Shown: positions 41,561-50,548 of the stretch, piece by piece
Layout of the letters: every line of letters starts with the position of its first letter
Position numbering within the stretch: the stretch's first letter is position 1
Source: Syntrophomonadaceae bacterium
GTDB taxonomy: Bacteria; Bacillota; Dethiobacteria; DTU022
Length of the DNA stretch: 64,000 bases
Direction: 5' to 3'
Assembly (NCBI GenBank): GCA_007121075.1
Contig: SKMK01000009.1
Location: 29,658 to 93,657 of the forward strand
Notes under the pieces: model-generated
Seen by the model: the letters and a program-made list of their open reading frames with translations, nothing else
What the model was told of the DNA's origin: nothing
Databases searched by the model: none
Translations under genes and position numbers: made by a program

Positions 41561-43363
41561 TCAATCAGGATCTATCAGCTCGCCACCAAACATCTGCATT
41601 GCCTCTTCCGCGCTTGGTGGGGTTTTCTGTTTGTTGTTCTTTCCACCTGCAGAGCCTGATCCTTCCTCTTCCTGTGATTGTTCAGCTGAAGAGGAGTGGT
41701 CTTGTTGATCAGGCTCAGGCGAGCTGTCCGAATAATTTTCGGCATGAACGGCTTCTTTTCCTTTGTCATTTTCGTCTGTTTCAGTTTCTGCATCACTTTC
41801 ATCGAAATCAGCTTTAATATTAATCGGTATACGGCAAAAAGCCGACAAAACTTCTTCCACCAGCTTGCGATGACTGTTTTCCATTATCCTTAGCTGGTGA
41901 ATCGTGTACTCGGGAGGATAAATGAGGCAGACCAATCGCCCCCGCAGATCTTCCAACCTGGCCGGCTCCAGCCAGGCGGCAGTACTTTTTTGTTTCTTTT
42001 TAATTTCCTGTATTATCCCCGGCCAATCCTCTTTCAGCCTGGCAAAGAGATCACTCTCGGGAGAAAGTTCCTCGTCTTCGTCTCCCACCGCAATAGTGGA
42101 AGCTGCCGATATGGAACTTGCGGCACCATCACTGGCACCTTTAATACCGGAAGGTTCAGGATCAACCGGTTTATCATTTTTTGCCCTTTCATCTGTTGAA
42201 GCAGCAGATGCCGCTTTTTCAGGCTCTTGCTTATCGACTTTTTCCCGGGCCTCTAAGGCAGCCGTCTTCGGACGACCGTGAAGGACCCTGAGCAGGCGGA
42301 TAAATGAAACTTCGAGAATAAACTGGGGGAAGCGGGCATGGCGCAGTTCATGGGCAACTTCATGCAGGAGCTCAACAGCCTCCATAAGCAGATCCCTGGA
42401 CATTTTGCCGCGATATTTGCTTAACAAACTTTCGAACCCATGGCCATGAGCCGGCTTTAGATCATTGTCTGTATCCTTTTGCAGCAGAAGCCTGCTGAAA
42501 ACAAAAGTTAAATCGCGGACCAGCAGCTGCAGGTCGCGGCCGCTGTAAACCACCTGCTCTATTAGTTCCAGGCCGGAATCAGGATCATTTTCCACGGCGG
42601 CTTTAATTAAAGCTTCTATGGTTTCGGTCCTGGTCGCCCCGGTAACAATGCGCACATGCTCCGCGGAAATATGTTCCTCACTGTAAGATGAGCATTGCTC
42701 CAGGATCCCCAGGGCATCCCTCAGGGAGCCGTCGGCCAGCCTGGCCATTAGCTTCACCGCTTCCTGGTCGGACCGCCGGCTTTCCTGCTCCAGGATCTGT
42801 TCGATCCGCTGCTGAATCTGATCAACTGTAAGGAGGTGAAAATCAAAACGCTGACACCGGGACACAATTGTGGCCGGAAGGCGGGAAGGATCGGTAGTAG
42901 CCAGGATAAAGATAACATTCTGGGGCGGTTCTTCCAGGGTTTTCAGGAAAGCGTTGCAAGCTTCTGTGGTCAGCATATGGGCTTCATCTATAATATAAAC
43001 CTTGAACCTGCTTTCCGCACTTGCATACCGGGTTCTTTCCCTTAATTCCCGGATTTCATCAATGCCCCGGTTTGAAGCGGCATCCATTTCTATAACATCC
43101 ATTGAGGCACCAGCCGCTATGTTTTCACAGGGCGGGCATATTCCACAGGGTTCAGAAGCCGGATATTTTTCACAATTAACGGCCCTGGCCAGGATTTTGG
43201 CCACCGTTGTTTTCCCGGTGCCGCGGGGCCCGCAAAAAAGATAAGCATGAGCCAGGCGGCCGCTGCCCAGGGCATTGCTCAAAGTCCGGGTAATATGCTC
43301 CTGTCCAGTCATCTCGGTAAAATCAAGGGGGCGATGGCGCCTGTAAAGACTCAAATAAGCCAC
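41561..43363 (-). CDS. dnaX: DNA polymerase III subunits gamma/tau
   Basis: MAYLSLYRRHRPLDFTEMTGQEHITRTLSNAL; GPRGTGKTTVAKILARAVNC; zinc module CGICPPC. Confidence 0.97.
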   Translation of the reverse strand: MAYLSLYRRHRPLDFTEMTGQEHITRTLSNALGSGRLAHAYLFCGPRGTGKTTVAKILARAVNCEKYPASEPCGICPPCENIAAGASMDVIEMDAASNRGIDEIRELRERTRYASAESRFKVYIIDEAHMLTTEACNAFLKTLEEPPQNVIFILATTDPSRLPATIVSRCQRFDFHLLTVDQIQQRIEQILEQESRRSDQEAVKLMARLADGSLRDALGILEQCSSYSEEHISAEHVRIVTGATRTETIEALIKAAVENDPDSGLELIEQVVYSGRDLQLLVRDLTFVFSRLLLQKDTDNDLKPAHGHGFESLLSKYRGKMSRDLLMEAVELLHEVAHELRHARFPQFILEVSFIRLLRVLHGRPKTAALEAREKVDKQEPEKAASAASTDERAKNDKPVDPEPSGIKGASDGAASSISAASTIAVGDEDEELSPESDLFARLKEDWPGIIQEIKKKQKSTAAWLEPARLEDLRGRLVCLIYPPEYTIHQLRIMENSHRKLVEEVLSAFCRIPINIKADFDESDAETETDENDKGKEAVHAENYSDSSPEPDQQDHSSSAEQSQEEEGSGSAGGKNNKQKTPPSAEEAMQMFGGELIDPD

Positions 43364-43384
43364 GGTTTGAATACTCCTTAAACA

Positions 43385-43753
43385 TCAATTAATTGTACAT
43401 ATATTTTTCAGGAGGTCGGCGGCCCGGTTGATTTGATCTTCTTTAATAAGTATATAATCGGTATCATACGTAGATATAACGAATACACTGATCGCCGCTT
43501 CAGCCAGCGGATTTATGAGTGAAGATAAAATGCCTGTTAAGTGAAAGTCAAGCGGCCCTTCGACTTTGAAAGCACGAAACCCTCTTTCCGCCTGACAGTC
43601 GTCAGGAATCAACTCTTCCCGGCAAACAATTGAAGTTTCATCTGCGGTAACAGTGATTGAAAAAAAATGATTATTTAAAGCCCACTTAGGAAATGGCCGA
43701 TCACTCTTTAACCTGCACACTCCCAGTTTGCCGGGCATTAAAGACATCTTCAA
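43385..43753 (-). CDS. ACT domain-containing protein
   Basis: FSITVTADETSIVCREELIP...FKVEGPLDFHLTGILSSLINPLAEAAISVFVISTYDTDYILI. Confidence 0.85.
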   Translation of the reverse strand: MKMSLMPGKLGVCRLKSDRPFPKWALNNHFFSITVTADETSIVCREELIPDDCQAERGFRAFKVEGPLDFHLTGILSSLINPLAEAAISVFVISTYDTDYILIKEDQINRAADLLKNICTIN

Positions 43754-43779
43754 TATATTTTTGCTCCAAAATAATTAAT

Positions 43780-44049
43780 GACCGTGCACCTGCCGTTGAC
43801 CGTCAACCCCAAGCGCTTTTCGGGCAGTTAGCTCCAACCCGGCGCTCCCGTGGCACCCGCAAATTCTCACTTACCGCTGCTTCCTTCCGGATCTGACGGG
43901 GTTCATGAGTTTGCGCCGCACGGGACCAGGCCTTCGACACCACTTACCCGGAGCCGACCCCAAAGTTGAACGGCCGCGAGCAGGAATTAAACCCCGCTGT
44001 AGCGGATTGCGGGTACAGGGCACCGCTACCTCCCCGTCTAGCACGGTCA
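43780..44049 (-). ncRNA. ffs: signal recognition particle RNA (long, Bacillus-type)
   Basis: Minus strand ACCGTGCTAGACGGGGAGGTAGCGGTGCCCTGTACCCGCAATCCGC...CCGGAAGGAAGCAGCGGTAAGTGA...GGTGCACGGTCA. Confidence 0.95.
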
Positions 44050-44060
44050 AACTAAAAACT

Positions 44061-44156
44061 TGGCGGAGAGGGAGGGATTCGAACCCTCGAGACAGGGTTT
44101 TGCCCCATCTACTCGCTTTCCAGGCGAGCGCCTTCGACCAGCTCAGCCACCTCTCC
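44061..44156 (-). tRNA. tRNA-Ser (anticodon GGA)
   Basis: GGAGAGG acceptor pair, long variable arm, anticodon loop CUGGAAA, encoded CCA. Confidence 0.95.
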
Positions 44157-44260
44157 GTGTATAACTAATAAGCTTGTTTTTGATCTGCCAACCGTATTAT
44201 ACATTCTACAAATAACATTTTCAACTGGATAAACCCGGTATAAAATACCTGAAAGCCCTT

Positions 44261-44992
44261 TTAACCCTGGCTCTCACTGCCATTTAAAAGATTAACCAGA
44301 TTCTCTCCAAGCACCTTTTTCCGTTCCTCACCAGAAAAAATACTTTTTACCTTCCGGCACTCTTCCGCGGGATCCCCAAAAGGAAAATCACTGCCGAAAA
44401 GAATCCGGTCCACCCCGTATGTAGCAGCAAAATCCTCTATTTGCCCGGGGGCGGCCAGGGCTGTATCCACATAAACAGTTGGATCATCAAACAGGCCCGA
44501 TTCTTTAAGCCTCCCGTATCCACCGTTCAAGCCGCCAAAATGGGGAATTATGGTCACGGTCCTGCCATCAAACTTTTCAACCATCATCAGGGTCCGGGAA
44601 AATTCTTCTTCCAGGATCACCGGCATCCGGCGCTCACAGATATGTTCAATGATCTCTTCACACTCACTGATCCCGTACAGATAATCCGGCTCATGGCCAT
44701 GCCGGTGCCACTTAATACCGGAAAACTTTTCGCCCGGCTTTTTAAAATCATTCCATACAAACCAAAAAATATAATGGTCTTTGGAATAAAGTGATTCCAG
44801 GTAACGGTGCACCTTTCTCCGGCTCTCAGCATATTGTGGAGAATCGACAAAGCTCCGGTCAAAGCGATCATATATTTCTTCGACTGGTGAGAACAAAACC
44901 CCGCCTTCTATTCCTCCCGCTTCCCACAACGGCTGGATTCTTTCCAGGGGCAGGGTAAGTCCGCAGTGAACATGTGAGTCAAGGACCGGCAT
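44261..44992 (-). CDS. amidohydrolase family (TIM-barrel metal-dependent hydrolase)
   Basis: MPVLDSHVHCGL; VTIIPHFGG; DRILFGSDFPFGDP; ATG at 44992 with GGAGG SD (the listed ORF start lies inside tRNA-Ser). Confidence 0.88.
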   Translation of the reverse strand: MPVLDSHVHCGLTLPLERIQPLWEAGGIEGGVLFSPVEEIYDRFDRSFVDSPQYAESRRKVHRYLESLYSKDHYIFWFVWNDFKKPGEKFSGIKWHRHGHEPDYLYGISECEEIIEHICERRMPVILEEEFSRTLMMVEKFDGRTVTIIPHFGGLNGGYGRLKESGLFDDPTVYVDTALAAPGQIEDFAATYGVDRILFGSDFPFGDPAEECRKVKSIFSGEERKKVLGENLVNLLNGSESQG

Positions 44993-45017
44993 AATTTTAA
45001 AACCTCCACATAAAAAA

Positions 45018-45107
45018 TGGCGGAGAGAGTGGGATTCGAACCCACGGTGCCTTGCGGCACACACGATTTCGAGTCGTGCGCCTTCAGCCAGACTCGGCCA
45101 TCTCTCC
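45018..45107 (-). tRNA. tRNA-Ser (anticodon CGA)
   Basis: GGAGAGA acceptor pair, long variable arm, anticodon loop CUCGAAA, encoded CCA. Confidence 0.95.
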
Positions 45108-45185
45108 ACATCCATGGTCTATATTATAACAAGGCCGGGGTGATTGTAAAGGTTGCCTTTTCCCACGCTTTACGATCATATAAAA

Positions 45186-45638
45186 TCAATCCCGCCTCTG
45201 GCGGAAAAAATCTCTGAGCAAAAATGCGCATTGATCCTGCATCACCCCGCCGCTGATTTTTAGGCGGTGATTTAATCGCGGGTCCCGGCCTATATTATAA
45301 AGGCTAATCACGGCGCCGGTTTTCGGGTCGGGGGCTCCAAAGACCAGCCGCTGTAACCGGGCCAGCACAATCGCTCCCGCACACATCGGGCAGGGTTCGA
45401 GGGTAACATACATGGTGCACCCGCTGAGGCGCCAGCCGCCAAGATGTTTGCCGGCCTGCCTGGTAAGAAGGATCTCCGCATGGGCGGTGGCGTCGTTTAA
45501 TTCCTCCCTGCGGTTACGTTCAGCAGCCAAAATTTGATTGTCTTTCACGATGACTGCCCCTATGGGCACTTCTCCGGCCATACCCGCTTCTTGCGCCTGT
45601 TTTAGCGCTTCAGCCATAAATTTTAGATCATCTGCCAT
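45186..45638 (-). CDS. tadA: tRNA-specific adenosine deaminase
   Basis: EVPIGAVIVKD; DATAHAEILL; TLEPCPMCAGAIVLARLQRLVFGAPDPKTGA. Confidence 0.96.
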   Translation of the reverse strand: MADDLKFMAEALKQAQEAGMAGEVPIGAVIVKDNQILAAERNRREELNDATAHAEILLTRQAGKHLGGWRLSGCTMYVTLEPCPMCAGAIVLARLQRLVFGAPDPKTGAVISLYNIGRDPRLNHRLKISGGVMQDQCAFLLRDFFRQRRD

Positions 45639-45687
45639 ACTGATAACCTCCGGTAATTAATTATATCACGCCCGGAAGAGTCCATTA

Positions 45688-45710
45688 AAAATGCCCCTAA
45701 GCGGGGCATC
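45688..45710 (-). terminator. terminator downstream of the zinc-ribbon gene
   Basis: Minus strand ATGCCCCgcttaGGGGCAT-TTTTA. Confidence 0.75.
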
Positions 45711-45752
45711 GTTAGTCAAACAGCTTGCATATCACACCAATTTGGCGATTAC

Positions 45753-46409
45753 TTATCTTTCAAAGCGCAGTTCCCTAAACACGTCGCCAACAGCCGAATC
45801 AGGATGGTTAACCAGGTGAATGACAACGCCGTCCCAGGTATCGGTCATGACAATAGTATCCGGATCGCCTGCTGACAGCTCTGCCGTCCGTTCCCATTCG
45901 TCATTACCGCGGTGGTGCAGTTCAAGGTAAGTAGTGTCGTCGGAGGTGATCAGGCGGTATTCAGTCCTGAACCAGTAACCTTCCGAAGGCACAGCAATAC
46001 TGACCATGTCGTTGGGCTGAAATTGGAAATAGATTTCTTCATCTGCCGCCGTTGTTCCCTTCCAGGAACCGAGGATGTCATCGCTTTCAACGGCTTCGGC
46101 AACCGGGGTGGCAGCATCGCCCAACAAAAACCAGTAACCTGCACCGGCTCCTACCAGCAATAAAATAACAGCAACTATAACCAGCGGAACCAGAAGCTTT
46201 TTACTTTTCTTTTCCGAAGCCGGTTGATAGTGAACACCGGGCGGAGCATCAACCCTGCTCTGATCATCATAATATGAGGATGCAGCAGACGTTGATTTAT
46301 CAGGTGCTTTAGGGGGAACATCATCTACCATAGATTCACAATATCTACATTTAATCGCCCTGGCCGGGATTTCTTCCAGGCAAAACGGGCATGTTTTCAA
46401 ATCAGACAT
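45753..46409 (-). CDS. zinc-ribbon single-TM protein of unknown function
   Basis: CPFCLEEIPARAIKCRYC zinc ribbon, TM helix (LLVPLVIVAVILLLVGAGAGYWFLL), C-terminal globular domain. Confidence 0.8.
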   Translation of the reverse strand: MSDLKTCPFCLEEIPARAIKCRYCESMVDDVPPKAPDKSTSAASSYYDDQSRVDAPPGVHYQPASEKKSKKLLVPLVIVAVILLLVGAGAGYWFLLGDAATPVAEAVESDDILGSWKGTTAADEEIYFQFQPNDMVSIAVPSEGYWFRTEYRLITSDDTTYLELHHRGNDEWERTAELSAGDPDTIVMTDTWDGVVIHLVNHPDSAVGDVFRELRFER

Positions 46410-46554
46410 AGTAATACCTCCCGCTAATCGAATCGAGATATCAAATAACCCGGCAAAAAAGATTATGCCGGACTGCGAATTATATTATAACACAAAAAAG
46501 CAACATTAAAACAACAACCACTGTCATCCTGTCATCCACCGCTCAGTACAACTA

Positions 46555-46583
46555 TTGCTTTTGCCTATGTCTTGAGTTATAAT
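46555..46583 (+). promoter_or_regulatory. sigma-A-like promoter of the MORN lipoprotein gene
   Basis: TTGCTT - 17 nt - TATAAT. Confidence 0.6.
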
Positions 46584-46664
46584 GCCCCCACAAGCTCGTT
46601 GTTTGATGAACCCAAAACAGGCGATCTTGATTTTGTCGAAAGGTCTTAACGAGGAGGAATCGTA

Positions 46665-47327
46665 ATGCAAAAGTTCAAGGCCCTGGCAATGATACTGTCA
46701 GTTTTGACTTTATCATTTTTAATGATCGGCTGCGAAATGATTTTTGACCGCGATGCAGAACCAGAAGAACCAGAAACAGCCGAAAATGGCGAACTGCCCG
46801 AATGGCTGCTTTCAGAACATAGAACCGGACGTGAAGAGCAAGAAGAACCGTTAAAGCCTAAGGACCCCGAAGAAGAAGAGACCGAAGAGGAAGAAGCAAC
46901 CGAACCAGAACCGGCAGAGGAAACAGCCGAGCATGAACCGACGGAAGAACAGGTGGCACAAGAAGGAACCGGCGATCAACACGCAGTGGATGCAGAAACT
47001 GAAACGCCTGAAGAAACTGCAGCAGAAGAAGAACCGGAACAAGTAACTGATCAAAGATGGATGAGAGGAACATACACCGGTAAATGGCTGGACGGAGCTC
47101 CTCATGGCGAGGGAACATTTAACCACCCTTCAGGGGGTCAACTGATTGGCAACTGGATCGCGGGACAGCCCGACGGTGAATTCACCCGGGTTGCTCCAGA
47201 CGGAACTACAGATACAGTCTATTTTGATCGCGGCGAAATAGCAGAAGCAGAAGAACCAGTAACCGGGGATGAAACAACATGGTGGGAACCCGATACAGGA
47301 GAGGGCGGTACCTTCGTCAACAACTAA
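46665..47327 (+). CDS. putative lipoprotein with acidic linker and MORN-like repeats
   Basis: Signal peptide with lipobox-like LMIGC; long Glu-rich segment; GTYTGKWLDGAPHGEGTFNHPSGGQLIGNWIAGQPDGE. Confidence 0.8.
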   Translation: MQKFKALAMILSVLTLSFLMIGCEMIFDRDAEPEEPETAENGELPEWLLSEHRTGREEQEEPLKPKDPEEEETEEEEATEPEPAEETAEHEPTEEQVAQEGTGDQHAVDAETETPEETAAEEEPEQVTDQRWMRGTYTGKWLDGAPHGEGTFNHPSGGQLIGNWIAGQPDGEFTRVAPDGTTDTVYFDRGEIAEAEEPVTGDETTWWEPDTGEGGTFVNN

Positions 47328-47389
47328 AAAAGCGGGTAATAATTTTATAAACCGTATAAAGCCCTTCCATTCTAAATGGTGGTGCTTTT

Positions 47390-47416
47390 TGGTGCGCCCG
47401 GCAGGATTTGAACCTG
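47390..47416 (-). pseudogene. tRNA 3'-end fragment (T arm + acceptor + CCA); degenerate tRNA remnant
   Basis: Minus strand CAGGTTCAAATCCTGCCGGGCGCACCA without a matching 5' acceptor strand. Confidence 0.65.
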
Positions 47417-47632
47417 TGATGTACTATTTCACAGGAAACAAATGCCATACCAGTTAATGATAACATGTAATCCTATATCCTTTTTTAAAGGCTTTTCCAC
47501 AAAAAATGCCACCTTATTACTAAACGGCACATAATGGTACCACAAAGATGTTATGAAATTCCTGGCCAGATCTTTTATTGAGCAAATACTACCACCCATT
47601 AATTGGATTACTTAAACTTATCGACCGTTTAA

Positions 47633-47666
47633 AAAGTGCCGCTGATAAAGCGGCATAATCTTTTTT
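47633..47666 (+). terminator. terminator-like hairpin upstream of the ABC operon
   Basis: GTGCCGCTgataAAGCGGCAtaatcTTTTTT. Confidence 0.55.
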
Positions 47667-47791
47667 GAAATTGTATTGAGAAAATCACAAATTTAATCCC
47701 TAAGCAGGAATGAAAGCAGATGTATCGAAATAAGATGTTACGGAATTAATTATTTATGCTACGATATGGCACTATTAAAAGGATTGGTGTT

Positions 47792-48799
47792 ATGGCTAAC
47801 TCAAAAACAATAGCAAAACCGGCATTGGAAGTTAACAATTTATCAACCTGGTTTTATACAGACAAAGGGATCGTCAGGGCGGCTAATGAGGTCAGTTTTA
47901 CTATCAAAAAAGGCGAAACCCTGGGCCTGGTCGGAGAAAGCGGTTGCGGAAAAAGCGTTACTGCACGATCCATTCTTGGTTTGATCGAGCCGCCCGGAGA
48001 AATTGTAACAGGGGAGATTCTTTTAGATAACACCAACTTGCTGCAGGCTGAAACAAAAAAACTGGAAAAGTTAAGGGGCCCGGAGCTAGCCATGGTTTTT
48101 CAAGATCCCCTTTCTTCGTTAAATCCGGTGTTAAGTATAGGCCTGCAAATGATTGAAACTATCCAAACTCACAAAAAAACCGGCAGAAGGGAAGCTGAAC
48201 GGCAGGTCCTTTTACAGCTGGATCAAATCGGACTGCCCGATCCTGAACGAATAATGCGCAGTTATTCTTTCGAACTATCCGGGGGAATGTGCCAGCGGGT
48301 CATGCTGGCCATGGCCCTGCTCCTTGAACCAAAAGTCCTGATCGTTGATGAACCGACTACTGCCCTGGATACTACCGTCCAAACCCAAATCCTGGCAGAA
48401 CTAAAGCGGCTGCAGCGGGAAATGAATATGTCACTGCTGATGATAACTCACGATATGGGAGTAATTGCTCAGATGGCCGATACGGTAGCTGTAATGTACG
48501 CCGGTTCAATTACAGAAAAAGCACCGGTAAAAAAACTTTTTGACAACCCTGCTCACCCCTATACCCGGGCCCTGCTGAGCTCTATACCCCGTTTAGGCCA
48601 GAACAACCTTTCTCCTATTGAAGGGCAACCTCCTTCGCTGTTTAATCTTCCCCCAGGCTGTCCTTTTCTAAAGCGCTGCCCTGAGGTTTTCAGCAAATGT
48701 TTTGATTATATGCCTTCTTTAGGGGAAATATCTCCAGGGCATTTTTCAGCATGCCTCCTGGCAAATAACTTTGAACTGCCGGGGGTTTCCAATCAGTGA
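47792..48799 (+). CDS. peptide-type ABC transporter ATP-binding protein (DppD/OppD)
   Basis: [54 protein letters not shown]-terminal [12 protein letters not shown]. Confidence 0.95.
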   Translation: MANSKTIAKPALEVNNLSTWFYTDKGIVRAANEVSFTIKKGETLGLVGESGCGKSVTARSILGLIEPPGEIVTGEILLDNTNLLQAETKKLEKLRGPELAMVFQDPLSSLNPVLSIGLQMIETIQTHKKTGRREAERQVLLQLDQIGLPDPERIMRSYSFELSGGMCQRVMLAMALLLEPKVLIVDEPTTALDTTVQTQILAELKRLQREMNMSLLMITHDMGVIAQMADTVAVMYAGSITEKAPVKKLFDNPAHPYTRALLSSIPRLGQNNLSPIEGQPPSLFNLPPGCPFLKRCPEVFSKCFDYMPSLGEISPGHFSACLLANNFELPGVSNQ

Positions 48800-49758
48800 G
48801 TTTACTCGAGGTTAAAGACCTGGTCAAACATTATACCAGGCGGAAATCCCTGACCAATAATTTAAAGCTGATCGTCCATGCCGTAGATGGGGTATCCTTT
48901 TCAATAGCCAAAGGAGAGGTATTGGGACTGGTCGGAGAAAGCGGCTGCGGAAAAAGCACTCTCGGGCGCTTAATAACCCGGCTTGAGGAAACAACAGGCG
49001 GGGAAATATACTTCCGGGGAGAAGAAATCAGCAGCCTCAGGGGCGGCAAATTGCGCCTTATGCGCCGAAATTTCCAAATTATGTTCCAGGACACATCCTC
49101 ATCCCTCAATCCACGCTGGAAAATCAGTCCGATCATCGAGGAGCCGATGCTTAATTTCGGAATGGCAGAATCTTTCAGGCACAACAAATGCCTTGAACTT
49201 TTAGACCTGGTCGGATTGGATAAAAGTGATGCAGAAAAATATCCACATGAATTAAGCGGTGGGCAGCGTCAACGGGTTAATATCGCCAGGGCTCTGGCCC
49301 TTGAACCGGCCCTGCTGGTATGCGATGAACCTGTATCAAGCCTGGATGTATCAATCAGGGCCCAGGTTTTAAAATTGCTGCAGAGATTACAGCAAAAGCT
49401 CCTTCTTTCTTATCTCTTTATTTCCCACGACCTTGCTGCTGTCAGTAATATTGCGGACAGGGTTGCAGTAATGTACCTGGGACAAATTGTAGAAATACTC
49501 CCTGCAGCAGGCCTGGAAAAAGCAGGCACCCATCCGTACACCAGGGTTTTGATTGAATCTGTACCGATGCCGGATCCGCACCGGGCTGGAGCACTGCTCA
49601 GGCCTGCTGTGCGAGGTGAACCGCCCGATCCATCAAACCCCCCGCCCGGCTGCCGTTTTCACCCGCGCTGCCCCCGTACGGAGGAGAGGTGCCGGATTGA
49701 AAAACCAGAATTAAGAAAATTTGAAGGCCGGCATTATGCTGCCTGCCATCTTTTGTAA
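48796..49758 (+). CDS. peptide-type ABC transporter ATP-binding protein (DppF/OppF)
   Basis: [61 protein letters not shown]. Confidence 0.95.
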   Translation: MSLLEVKDLVKHYTRRKSLTNNLKLIVHAVDGVSFSIAKGEVLGLVGESGCGKSTLGRLITRLEETTGGEIYFRGEEISSLRGGKLRLMRRNFQIMFQDTSSSLNPRWKISPIIEEPMLNFGMAESFRHNKCLELLDLVGLDKSDAEKYPHELSGGQRQRVNIARALALEPALLVCDEPVSSLDVSIRAQVLKLLQRLQQKLLLSYLFISHDLAAVSNIADRVAVMYLGQIVEILPAAGLEKAGTHPYTRVLIESVPMPDPHRAGALLRPAVRGEPPDPSNPPPGCRFHPRCPRTEERCRIEKPELRKFEGRHYAACHLL

Positions 49759-49785
49759 TATATTCACCCTGAGGAGGGTATAAAA

Positions 49786-50532
49786 ATGGAAGCGAAAAAG
49801 GTTTTGTTACTGGCAACATACGGAATGGAAATAGTTGAATGCGGCGGTGCACTGGCCAAGCATGCCCAAAACGGAGGCGGCGCTGATGCCGCTGTAGCCC
49901 TGTCCAGGCCCGAGAGCAGGGAGCAAATTAAAAATGCTGCCGCAGTCTTAAGTGTAAGCGTTCGCTTTCTGGATTTTACAAGCGGGGACCTGAATCCAGA
50001 TAAGCCTTCAAAAGAAAAAATCGTTCGTGTGATCAGGGAAACCCGGCCTGGTATTATCATCACCCAGGATCCCGAACATTCATATCTCGATCTTGACCCC
50101 GATCGCAGAACAGCCATGATATTGTACCTGGAAGCTATCAGCCTGGCTGCCAGGGACTGGCAGGTTAAAGAGTGCGGTGGTTTTCCTCCTCATTCCATTA
50201 ACAGTATTTACTTTATGACCCCGGAAAAGCCAAACTGTGTGGTCAATATCGCAGATTATTTTTCATTGAAGGAAGAAGCCATGTCCGAGCTGACCAGCCA
50301 GCTTGCTTTCAGTGCTAAAGTCTTGAGTGGCAAAGTGACCGATGAGGCGCTAAAAGTCCTCCTTAAAGACTACGAAGATGTCAAGGATGACCCGGCTAAG
50401 CTGGGCAGCGCACTGCACCGTGAAATGGACCGCGCTTATCACCTCTACCACGGTTTGCTCTGCCATACCGGCTTCGCGCTGGCCGAGCCTTACCGCAAGG
50501 CCGAAAGATTCGAACTTGAATATCTATTTTAA
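49786..50532 (+). CDS. PIG-L/LmbE family protein, apparently degenerate metal-binding motifs
   Basis: LmbE-like layout: ATYGMEIVECGGALAKHAQNGGGADAAVAL... in place of AHPDDxExxCGG; RPGIIITQDPEHSYLDLDPDRRTA; embedded in the ABC operon. Confidence 0.78.
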   Translation: MEAKKVLLLATYGMEIVECGGALAKHAQNGGGADAAVALSRPESREQIKNAAAVLSVSVRFLDFTSGDLNPDKPSKEKIVRVIRETRPGIIITQDPEHSYLDLDPDRRTAMILYLEAISLAARDWQVKECGGFPPHSINSIYFMTPEKPNCVVNIADYFSLKEEAMSELTSQLAFSAKVLSGKVTDEALKVLLKDYEDVKDDPAKLGSALHREMDRAYHLYHGLLCHTGFALAEPYRKAERFELEYLF

Positions 50533-50548
50533 AGGAGGATTTATATTG

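Noticed and set aside
43905-44168. 87-aa plus-strand ORF over the SRP RNA and tRNA-Ser
   Set aside because: Translation of RNA genes; RGRDSNPRD is the well-known artefact of tRNA translation
45113-45115. Listed start of the amidohydrolase ORF inside tRNA-Ser(CGA)
   Set aside because: True start is ATG at 44992 with a Shine-Dalgarno; the upstream extension is translated tRNA
47390-47480. Functional tRNA gene
   Set aside because: No 5' acceptor strand and poor D/anticodon arms; only the 3' end is well preserved
50378-50548. N-terminal extension of the substrate-binding protein ORF
   Set aside because: Overlaps the LmbE-like gene in another frame; signal peptide and SD place the start at 50549
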